Source: an uncultured Atopobiaceae bacterium
Lineage (GTDB): Bacteria; Actinomycetota; Coriobacteriia; Coriobacteriales; Atopobiaceae
Assembly (NCBI GenBank): GCA_905235165.1
Contig: CAJOKK010000101.1
Span: 1 to 8,464, forward strand
Direction of reading: 5' to 3'
DNA: 8,464 bases
This document shows, in pieces, positions 1 to 5,711 of the stretch. The notes below the pieces were generated by a model. The model saw only the letters and a list, made by a program, of their open reading frames with translations. It ran no database searches and was not told where the DNA came from. Every line of letters begins with the position of its first letter. Position 1 is the stretch's first letter. The position numbers were made by a program, and so were the translations under genes.

Positions 1-5
1 TCCTT

Positions 6-12
6 AGGAGGT
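6..12 (+). promoter_or_regulatory. Strong ribosome binding site of the penicillin-binding protein gene
   Basis: AGGAGGT is a near-consensus Shine-Dalgarno sequence four bases before ATG 17. It decides between ATG 13, which is out of frame and too close, and ATG 17. The promoter must lie to the left of the window. Confidence 0.85.
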
Positions 13-16
13 ATGC

Positions 17-2269
17 ATGGGCGTTCGCCAACGCAGAGCTCACACGCACTCACGCACTCACATCGTTGCCTTCACCATAGCCGGCTTCATTGGCTTCTTT
101 GGATTACTAACAGCCACGCTGCTCGTCTCGCTTACCATGATGATCAACGGCTGGCTCAAGGACCTCCCCGACTACCAATCGGCTGACGCCTTCCTTGTCC
201 CTGAGCCCACCACCATCTATGCGTCTGACGGCTCGGTCATGGCTGAGTACTACCTGCAGAACCGCCGCGTCATCGAGATGGACGAGGTGTCGCCCTACGT
301 TCTCAAGGGCATCGTCGACACCGAGGACATCCGCTTCTACAAGCACAACGGCGTTGACCCGCAGGGTGTCGTCCGTGCCGTCTTTGCCCAGATCTCGGGC
401 GGCTCGGAAGGCGCGTCCACCATTACGCAGCAGCTCGTGCGTAACACGGTCCTCTCTGACGAGCAGTTTGACTACTCGCTGAAGCGCAAGGTGCGCGAGG
501 CGTACATCGCCGTGCAGATGGAGAAGATGTACACCAAAGACCAGATTCTCATGATGTACCTCAACACCATCTACTTTGGTGACGGCGCCTACGGCATCCA
601 AGCCGCGAGCATCAACTACTTCAACAAGAACGCCAAGGACCTCACCCTTGGCGAGGCTGCCATTCTTTGCGGCCTCCCCCAGGCACCTTCGGCCTACGAC
701 CCGACGGTCAGCCCCGACCTCGCGCTGAAGCGTAGGAACGTCGTTCTCATGCGTATGCACGACGCAGGTGACATCACGCAGGAGGAGTACGACCAGGCAA
801 CGCAGGAGGAGATCCACCTCAACCATGGCGCCTATCCTGATTCCATTGGCCGTTATCCCTACTTCTCCGACTACGTAAAGTCTGAGCTCCTTGAGGAGTT
901 TGACTACAACACCATCCTGCAGGGTGGCCTGCACGTCTACACCACGCTCGATCCGAGGTGGCAGCAGTGCGCCGAGGAGGCGGTCAACGAGCAGATCGAC
1001 GTGCTTGGAGACCCCGAGCTGCAGTTTGGCCTCGCCGCCATCGACCCGTCCAACGGCTACCTCAAAGCGATCGTCGGCGGCCGCGACTACAACCTGAGCC
1101 AATACAACACGGCAACCCAGGCACGTCGTCAGCCTGGCTCGACCATGAAGATGTTCTCGCTCGTCACTGCTATCAACCAGGGCATGAGCCCCGAGATTCT
1201 TCTCAACGCAAACTCCCCGCTCCAGATTACCGATGAGTGGGAGGTGCAGAACTACGGCAACGTAAGCTACGGAACGGTGACCCTGCGCTATGCGACCGAG
1301 GAGTCCCTCAACACCCCCTACGCGCAGGTCGCGATGGCCGTTGGCATCGAGAACGTCACCAATACCGCCCACATGATGGGCGTCAAGGTTGACCTGCCCA
1401 ACTACCCCGCCGTCGCACTTGGTTCCGAGGGCATCCCGCCTGTGCAGATGGCTGAGGCCTATTCGGTACTTCCTGCCGACGGCGTTCACCGCGAGGCCAT
1501 CGTCATCACCCGCATCGAGGATCGAAAGGGCAATGTCATCTACGAGCATGCCGACGATCCGCAGCAGGTCATCCCTCCCGAGGTTGCTGAGGCGGCAACC
1601 GACGTCCTCAAGGGAACCATCACGGGAGGCGGTACGGCTAACTTCCTGTCCTACCAGTACAACGTCAACCAGCCCATGGCGGGTAAGTCTGGTACTTCGT
1701 CGGGAGCGCGTGACCTGTGGTTCATTGGCTACACCCCCACGATGTGCTGCGCCGTCTGGGGCGGTTACCTCGAGGAGTCGATGGTTCTCGTCAATGGCTA
1801 CGAGGGCCATACCTATCAGACCTCGGCAGTGGTATGGGGCCGCTTCACCAAGAAGCTGCTCGAGGACTGCGATTGGGTGAGCTTCCCCGACTGCGGTACC
1901 ACGCCCGAATACAAGAGCAACAGCAGTTGGGACTTCGCCTGCACCAGCAGCTCCGTCAACGGCGGCTACAGTTCGAGCTATTCGAACTCCAACAGCTCCT
2001 CGCAAAGCGATTCCAGCAGCGACAGCTCATATTCGTCGAGTGACAGTTCATCGTCGTCTGACAGCAGCAACAGCAGTAGCAGCAGTGACGGCAGCACGTC
2101 AGATAGCAGCCAGACCGATGGAACGAGCGCTGACTCTACAGACGGTTCTGACAGCTCGAGCAGCACGGATAGCAACACGGAAGATACGTCCAGTAGCGAC
2201 GACACGAGCGATAGCACGGCTGACGCAACGGACGGCACTGACGATGCCTCGGGTGAAAACCCCGCATAG
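17..2269 (+). CDS. Class A penicillin-binding protein (bifunctional transglycosylase/transpeptidase, PBP1A-like)
   Basis: Polymerises lipid II into glycan strands and cross-links the peptides on the outer face of the membrane. The 750-residue protein has a short basic N-terminus and one membrane segment (about residues 16-43). A GT51 transglycosylase domain (about 65-240) carries catalytic Glu103 in TEDIRFYKHNG, the GASTITQQL block at 132-140 and Glu161 in KRKVREAYIAVQME. The transpeptidase domain (about 335-615) has the SxxK nucleophile Ser375-Lys378 (STMK), the SxN motif Ser430-Leu-Asn432 and KSGT at 557-560. All key residues are present, so it should be active and beta-lactam-sensitive. 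The last 100 residues are an extracellular Ser/Asp/Thr tail with 47 serines. The start is fixed by AGGAGGT at 6-12, four bases before ATG 17; ATG 13 is out of frame. The family call is firm, but the exact orthologue (PonA/PbpF type) is not resolvable by eye. Confidence 0.96.
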   Translation: MGVRQRRAHTHSRTHIVAFTIAGFIGFFGLLTATLLVSLTMMINGWLKDLPDYQSADAFLVPEPTTIYASDGSVMAEYYLQNRRVIEMDEVSPYVLKGIVDTEDIRFYKHNGVDPQGVVRAVFAQISGGSEGASTITQQLVRNTVLSDEQFDYSLKRKVREAYIAVQMEKMYTKDQILMMYLNTIYFGDGAYGIQAASINYFNKNAKDLTLGEAAILCGLPQAPSAYDPTVSPDLALKRRNVVLMRMHDAGDITQEEYDQATQEEIHLNHGAYPDSIGRYPYFSDYVKSELLEEFDYNTILQGGLHVYTTLDPRWQQCAEEAVNEQIDVLGDPELQFGLAAIDPSNGYLKAIVGGRDYNLSQYNTATQARRQPGSTMKMFSLVTAINQGMSPEILLNANSPLQITDEWEVQNYGNVSYGTVTLRYATEESLNTPYAQVAMAVGIENVTNTAHMMGVKVDLPNYPAVALGSEGIPPVQMAEAYSVLPADGVHREAIVITRIEDRKGNVIYEHADDPQQVIPPEVAEAATDVLKGTITGGGTANFLSYQYNVNQPMAGKSGTSSGARDLWFIGYTPTMCCAVWGGYLEESMVLVNGYEGHTYQTSAVVWGRFTKKLLEDCDWVSFPDCGTTPEYKSNSSWDFACTSSSVNGGYSSSYSNSNSSSQSDSSSDSSYSSSDSSSSSDSSNSSSSSDGSTSDSSQTDGTSADSTDGSDSSSSTDSNTEDTSSSDDTSDSTADATDGTDDASGENPA
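1967..2266 (+). repeat. Low-complexity Ser/Asp-coding tract (C-terminal tail of the PBP)
   Basis: The last 100 codons of the penicillin-binding protein encode 47 Ser and 19 Asp, with the rest mostly Thr, Asn, Gly and Ala. At DNA level it is a degenerate AGC/AGT/TCN tract with short runs such as CAGCAGC and AGCAGTAGCAGC. Serine codons are mixed rather than one pure triplet, so this is a degenerate low-complexity tract and not a clean microsatellite. The peptide should be disordered and outside the cell. Confidence 0.85.
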
Positions 2270-2401
2270 GTCTTCTCAGCACTCTGCGCTACTCATCATG
2301 AGGTCAGGGCCAAGCAGAACGCAGCCTTGAGCCTCGCACTGATCGTTTTCACGACCCGCAACCCATGGAGAGGGTCACCGTAGTTTTTTCGGAGGGTTCA
2401 C
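2270..2401. other. Intergenic gap between the PBP and C39-like genes
   Basis: 132 bases without a convincing promoter or terminator. It holds a small palindrome, CTCAT-C-ATGAG at 2292-2302, and an SD (GGAGGG, 2391-2396) for the next gene. The lack of a terminator is compatible with read-through from the PBP gene. Confidence 0.5.
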
Positions 2402-2806
2402 ATGACGCATTCCGCTCCCGATGGCAGGCGAAATACTTCGCACCAGCGCGCAAGCCATGCTGGCGAGCGTCATGCATACGGAAACGGCAGTGTGACGAGC
2501 TCACCAAAGAGGCCGCCACAAGCCCGAGGTGGCAGTTCCGCCCAGTACCGAAACCACCGTGCACAACGCGTGCGCGACGCCAATGGCTATCGTCTCAGCT
2601 CCAAACCGCGCCGCCGCGGAGGCCTCCTGAGCGGTCTTACCTCTAGCCCTATCCTTGCCATCCTCTTTGGCCTCTTCCTCGTCGTTCTCATTGTGCTCTT
2701 GGTCGTTCTGCTCGGACGTGTCCATGGCTGCTCAAACGGGAACGCCGGCAACGGAAAACAAAATCTCGACCTCAATCTCTGCCGACCTCGCAAACGAGTT
2801 GAATGA
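2402..2806 (+). CDS. 5' part of the frameshifted C39-like gene: basic cytoplasmic tail plus TM helix
   Basis: As read, this encodes 134 residues. Residues 1-74 are basic and low in complexity (14 Arg, 5 His, only 3 acidic), with no recognisable domain, and are probably disordered. Residues 83-105 form a strong hydrophobic helix (ILAILFGLFLVVLIVLLVVL). The Arg/Lys cluster just before it (KPRRRGG) predicts an N-in orientation by the positive-inside rule, so what follows is extracellular. After about residue 118 the sequence turns into an Arg/Leu/Asn stretch ending at the 2804 stop, which fits out-of-frame reading. VHGC at 107-110 is a poor lipobox and too far from the N-terminus for a lipoprotein signal. 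It could be a real short membrane protein, but the fit to the next frame argues for one broken gene. Confidence 0.6.
   Translation: MTHSAPDGRRNTSHQRASHAGERHAYGNGSVTSSPKRPPQARGGSSAQYRNHRAQRVRDANGYRLSSKPRRRGGLLSGLTSSPILAILFGLFLVVLIVLLVVLLGRVHGCSNGNAGNGKQNLDLNLCRPRKRVE
2717..2803 (+). other. Frameshift interval in the C39-like gene
   Basis: The frame must change by +1 (one surplus base, or two missing) between the end of the TM helix and the stop at 2804. The likeliest point is the pair of A runs at 2755-2758 and 2760-2763. The runs are too short for efficient transcriptional slippage, and there is no slow stop codon or internal SD arrangement like that of prfB, so programmed frameshifting is not supported. 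Confidence 0.65.
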
Positions 2807-3506
2807 GAGGCTTAAGCAGAACGAGACCTTCGCGAAGGTCGTCGAGAATGCCGATAAGGTAGGCAACCCCGAGCTCATCGAGCTCATGCTGCGAGAGCCC
2901 AGCGCGATTGACTACGTTGCAGCCTACCTGGCAGAAGACGGAGAGGTTCCCACAGAGGCTCAACCCTTTGACGAGAATGTCTCTAAGGGCTACTACCCCA
3001 CCCTCTATACCTGGGACACGCGCTGGGGATACCTTACCTATGCCGACAAGCCCATGGCCCTAAGCGGGTCCGGTCCCACTGCCTTCGCCATGGCCTACAT
3101 GGGCCTTACGGGCAAGAATGACCAGTCACCCGACAGCATTGCCCAGAAGGCAACGTCGGCAAAGGGTACCGACCCCACCTTTGACACTTCCCCCGAATTC
3201 CTCTTGAGCGCCTCTCGTGAGTTTGGACTCGTCATGGAGAAGATCGACACCTCCAAGGAAGACATGAGCGACAGCATCGAGAGCGGCACGGCGCTACTCG
3301 TCCAGATTCGTGAACGTACCCTCACCGATTCGGCTCACTGGGTACTTGTCACCGGACGAAACCTCGACGGCTCGATCAACATGCATGACCCCACATCGAC
3401 GTCAGTGACTGAGCATCCTTGGGACCCAGACACGATTTCGTCGAATGCCCAAGCGATCTACACCCTCACGGTCAAGCAAACGAGTGAAAGCAACAGCAAT
3501 TCCTAA
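2724..3506 (+). CDS. 3' part of the frameshifted C39-like gene: C39-like domain lacking the catalytic Cys
   Basis: Open from upstream of ATG 2724, which is the first ATG in this frame and has no good ribosome site. A helical stretch (NELNERL ... EPSAIDYVAAYL) is followed by the C39-like core: WDTRWGYLTY, then ALSGSGPTAFAMAYMGLTG, then SAHWVLVTG and INMHDPTS. Family members normally read G-C-G-P-T at the active site. Here the codon at 3069-3071 is TCC (Ser), while the catalytic His (CAC 3336-3338) and Asp (GAC 3387-3389) are kept. With no signal peptide in this frame, the domain would stay in the cytoplasm unless joined to the upstream TM. A cysteine-protease function is therefore doubtful; it may be a pseudoenzyme, or a Cys-to-Ser change in a decaying gene. 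Confidence 0.6.
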   Translation: MAAQTGTPATENKISTSISADLANELNERLKQNETFAKVVENADKVGNPELIELMLREPSAIDYVAAYLAEDGEVPTEAQPFDENVSKGYYPTLYTWDTRWGYLTYADKPMALSGSGPTAFAMAYMGLTGKNDQSPDSIAQKATSAKGTDPTFDTSPEFLLSASREFGLVMEKIDTSKEDMSDSIESGTALLVQIRERTLTDSAHWVLVTGRNLDGSINMHDPTSTSVTEHPWDPDTISSNAQAIYTLTVKQTSESNSNS

Positions 3507-3513
3507 CGTTACC

Positions 3514-3785
3514 TTGCGTGATGAGTCAGTTGCCGGAGACCTTTTTGGCTCATTCCGGTGAGGGCGGGGCGGCCGGGAGGCCTGTGCAAATCTTCTGCGA
3601 CGGTAAGGAGCGTAGGCGCGGCGGGAGCGAGGACTTGTCCGAGCGAGCGAAGCGAGCGAGTTCCGCAGCTGCCGCGCCGGAGCGACGAACGCCCTTGTCG
3701 CAGTGTTTTCGCAGGCCTCCCGGCCGCCCCGCCCTCACCGGAATGAGCCAAAAAGGCCTCCGGTAACTGACTCATCAGAGCGCAA
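3514..3785. repeat. 272-base palindromic (long inverted repeat) intergenic element
   Basis: The core arms 3519-3584 and 3712-3777 are 66 bases each and match at 64 positions as reverse complements; the mismatches are 3532/3764 and 3539/3757. The outer pair TTGCG 3514-3518 / CGCAA 3781-3785 extends the stem across a three-base bulge. Two more pairs continue inward: CTGCGAC 3595-3601 / GTCGCAG 3697-3703, and GGCGCGGC 3615-3622 / GCCGCGCC 3671-3678. The centre (3625-3660) is built of repeated GAGCGA/AGCGAGCG units. No target-site duplication is visible. It sits between convergent genes. It may be a MITE-like or BIME-like dispersed repeat, a two-way transcription barrier, or a structured RNA; the sequence alone does not decide. 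Confidence 0.9.
3625..3660. repeat. GAGCGA/GCGA short tandem repeats at the centre of the palindrome
   Basis: GAGCGAGG at 3625-3632 and the dense GAGCGAGCGAAGCGAGCGAG stretch at 3641-3660 are separated by GGACTTGTCC (3631-3640), itself a GGAC/GTCC mini-hairpin. Translated in several frames, such repeats yield the SERSER/AKRAS-type peptides typical of spurious gene calls. Confidence 0.6.
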
Positions 3786-3786
3786 A

Positions 3787-3830
3787 ACAAGACCGCCCGT
3801 TCACCTTACTCGGCGAACGGGCGGTCAGCT
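3787..3830 (-). terminator. Rho-independent terminator of the phosphohexomutase gene
   Basis: A perfect 12-bp stem, GACCGCCCGTTC at 3791-3802 with GAACGGGCGGTC at 3815-3826, encloses a 12-base loop. Read on the minus strand, the hairpin is followed directly by TTGTTTTGCG (3790 down to 3781), a U-rich tail. It lies 34 bases past the stop of the minus-strand gene. On the plus strand no T run follows, so it is oriented for minus-strand transcripts. Confidence 0.88.
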
Positions 3831-3859
3831 GTTAGACGTGTCTGGATGTCTCTTAGACC

Positions 3860-5581
3860 TTAGGCGAAGATCTCCTCGGCGGCAGCACGAAGCTTGGCTT
3901 CGACGGCCTCGGCCTCAGCGCGAGTAGCACCCTTGGCAAAGAGGTAGGCCTTAATCTTGGGCTCGGTGCCGGAGGGACGGAAGATGATCTTGTTGTCGCC
4001 CTCGAGCTGATACTCAATGACGTTCGCGGGCGGAAGCTTCTGCGCAGCCTCTTTCTGCAGGCCAGAGACGCGCGGCATCTCGGGACCGGTAGCGAAGTCG
4101 ATCATGTTCAGAACCTTGAGGCCAGCGATCTCGCTCAGCGGCTCCTCGCGCAGGGTCTTCATGAGGGAGGCCATCTTATCGGCACCGGCTGCACCCGGGA
4201 AGGCGGCGTTCACGATGCCGTTGAGGTAGTAGCCGTACTTCTGGTAGAGGGCATCCATGGCCTCGTACAGGTCCATACCCTTGGAGGCGTAGTCGGAAGC
4301 CATCTCGACGCACATCTCGACGGCCACGACGGCGTCCTTGTCACGTGCATGCGTACCCACCAGGTAGCCATAGGACTCCTCAAAGCCCATGAGGTAGCGA
4401 TCCTCCTCACCGGCATCCTTGAGCTGGTCGATCTGGTCGCCGATGTACTTGAAGCCGGTAAGGACGCGACGGAGCTCGAAGCCCTTGTCCTTGGCGATGG
4501 CATCCGGCATGGTGGAGGAGACGATGGAGGTAACGGCGACCTTCTCCTTGGGATCCTCGCCGTTGGCCTCGGCCATCTTGATGAGCCAGTCCATGAGAAG
4601 AACGCCCATCTCGTTGCCGGTCAGCAGCTTGTACTCGCCATCGTGCGGAATGGCGGTGCCCATACGGTCGGCATCGGGATCGGTCGCGACGACGAGGTTA
4701 GGCTTGACCTCCTCGGCCAGCTTGAGGGCAAGCTCGAGGGCCTCGCGGAACTCAGGGTTGGGATAGGTGCAGGTGGGGAAGTTACCATCGGGGTTGGCCT
4801 GCTCGGGAACGACCGAGACCTTGTCGACACCAATCTCCTTCAGAAGCCTCGTGACGCACTCCATGCCCGTGCCGTTGAGCGGCGTGTAGACCACGGAGTA
4901 AGACTCGTCGGCCTTGAAGCCAGGGACGGAGACCTTCTTGACGGCGGCGATGAAGGCGTCGATGACGTCGTCACCGATCCAGTTGATCATGCCGTTGGCC
5001 AGGCCCTCCTCGAAGTCCATGGGCTTGACGTCAAAGAAGTCGACGGCGGCGATGTTGGCGCTGATCTCGGCAGCCGCCTCGTCGGTAATCTGGCCACCGT
5101 TGTCGTTGTAGACCTTGTAGCCGTTATAGGCGGCAGGGTTGTGCGAGGCGGTAAGCACGATGCCCGCGGAGGTCTTGAGATGGCGAACGGTAAAGGAGAG
5201 AACGGGAACAGGCTCAATGCGGGGGAAGAGGAAGACCTTAACGCCGTTTGCCGCCAGAACGCCTGCGGCAACCTTCTGGAACTCCTCACCCTTCAGACGC
5301 GAGTCGCGTGCCAGGGCCACGGTGGGGTTCTCATAGTGGGCGTTGAGGTAGTCGGCGACGCCTTGGGTGGCTTGGCCCACCACGTACTCGTTCATGCGGT
5401 TGGTGCCGACGCCGAGGGTGCCGCGCAGGCCAGCGGTACCGAACTCGAGGCTGCGATAGAAGGCATCGAAGAGCTTGTCCTCGTCACCTGCGGCAATCAG
5501 CGCGTCAAGCTCCTGCTTGAGGTCATCGATAACAACCTTCTCCTGCCAGCGGTCAACAATTGCCTGAACGTCCTTGTCCAT
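3860..5581 (-). CDS. pgcA: Alpha-D-phosphohexomutase (phosphoglucomutase/phosphomannomutase, PgcA-like)
   Basis: Interconverts glucose-6-phosphate and glucose-1-phosphate (possibly also mannose phosphates) in the cytoplasm through a phosphoserine enzyme. This links glycolysis to UDP-sugar, glycogen and cell-envelope sugar synthesis. The 573-residue protein is close to the roughly 580 of Bacillus PgcA and has all four landmarks: the active-site loop TASHNP with phospho-Ser146, the Mg-binding DPDADR at 301-306, the sugar-binding GFEESYGY at 399-406, and the phosphate-binding RPSGTEPK at 535-542. I chose ATG 5581 because two SD-like blocks precede it (AAGGGG 5585-5590, AAAGGT 5591-5596) and the family similarity begins here. 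In-frame starts at 5611 and 5656 lack a ribosome site. It lies 130 bases after the methyltransferase gene on the same strand and converges with the C39-like gene. Sugar specificity, and hence the symbol, is by similarity only. Confidence 0.94.
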   Translation of the reverse strand: MDKDVQAIVDRWQEKVVIDDLKQELDALIAAGDEDKLFDAFYRSLEFGTAGLRGTLGVGTNRMNEYVVGQATQGVADYLNAHYENPTVALARDSRLKGEEFQKVAAGVLAANGVKVFLFPRIEPVPVLSFTVRHLKTSAGIVLTASHNPAAYNGYKVYNDNGGQITDEAAAEISANIAAVDFFDVKPMDFEEGLANGMINWIGDDVIDAFIAAVKKVSVPGFKADESYSVVYTPLNGTGMECVTRLLKEIGVDKVSVVPEQANPDGNFPTCTYPNPEFREALELALKLAEEVKPNLVVATDPDADRMGTAIPHDGEYKLLTGNEMGVLLMDWLIKMAEANGEDPKEKVAVTSIVSSTMPDAIAKDKGFELRRVLTGFKYIGDQIDQLKDAGEEDRYLMGFEESYGYLVGTHARDKDAVVAVEMCVEMASDYASKGMDLYEAMDALYQKYGYYLNGIVNAAFPGAAGADKMASLMKTLREEPLSEIAGLKVLNMIDFATGPEMPRVSGLQKEAAQKLPPANVIEYQLEGDNKIIFRPSGTEPKIKAYLFAKGATRAEAEAVEAKLRAAAEEIFA

Positions 5582-5630
5582 GTTCCCCTTACCTTTCTTC
5601 AAAGCCGACATGTCGTCGGCAACCCATAAA

Positions 5631-5672
5631 CCTATACAGTTAGCAATACTATCCAATTCCTGCGCCCATCAA
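5631..5672 (-). promoter_or_regulatory. Weak promoter candidate for the phosphohexomutase gene
   Basis: On the minus strand, TTGATG (5667-5672) and TAGTAT (5646-5651) are 15 bases apart, and a second -10-like TATAGG lies at 5631-5636. The surrounding gap is AT-richer than the genes. The spacing is short and neither pair is near consensus, so read-through from the methyltransferase gene is an alternative. Confidence 0.25.
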
Positions 5673-5711
5673 ACTTGAGATAGGTGCATGGCACTTAGCT
5701 TCGGTGCTCGG

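Larger units (their letters stand above)
2402..3506 (+). pseudogene. Membrane-anchored C39-like peptidase family gene, frameshifted
   Basis: Two overlapping open frames together make one recognisable protein. The frame from ATG 2402 (SD GGAGGG at 2391-2396) gives a basic N-terminus and a membrane helix, then runs off into an unlikely Cys/Arg-rich tail and stops at 2804-2806. The frame one base later continues with a helical linker and a C39-like (Peptidase_C39_2-type) domain to the stop ending at 3506. Removing one base from AAAA 2755-2758 or AAAA 2760-2763 would restore a single protein of about 367 residues: cytoplasmic tail, TM helix, extracellular C39-like fold. The base composition of both parts still looks fully coding, so the shift is either recent or a sequencing/assembly error. 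The domain also has Ser where the family has its catalytic Cys. It lies 132 bases after the PBP gene on the same strand, so co-transcription is possible. Confidence 0.78.

Noticed and set aside
107..2005. Long antisense open frame (632 codons) opposite the penicillin-binding protein gene
   Set aside because: It mirrors the codon bias of a GC-rich gene with all PBP motifs, has no ribosome site or recognisable domain, and shows a compositionally odd Val/Arg/Gly-rich translation.
2253..2352. Inverted repeat GTGAAAAC 2253-2260 / GTTTTCAC 2345-2352
   Set aside because: Only 8 bp with an 84-base loop and no T tract; likely chance and not a terminator.
2655..2723. TTG at 2655 as the start of the C39-like frame
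   Set aside because: No ribosome site, and the first 23 codons are only the out-of-frame reading of the TM-coding DNA.
3514..3785. CRISPR array or integron attC site
   Set aside because: There is a single inverted pair with no regularly spaced direct repeats, no spacers, and no cas or integrase gene nearby.
3509..3790. Open frames of 60-93 codons on both strands inside the palindrome
   Set aside because: They translate the inverted repeat itself, so the same MSQLPE-type peptide appears from both strands. This is expected of a palindrome and typical of spurious calls.
4349..5629. Long plus-strand open frame (426 codons) opposite the phosphohexomutase gene
   Set aside because: Shadow of a gene with four intact family motifs. 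The translation is Val/Gly/Leu-rich with no domain.
5582..5656. Longer N-terminus for the phosphohexomutase (ATG 5656 or 5611)
   Set aside because: Neither has a ribosome site, and the extra residues lie in the AT-richer gap and match nothing in the family.
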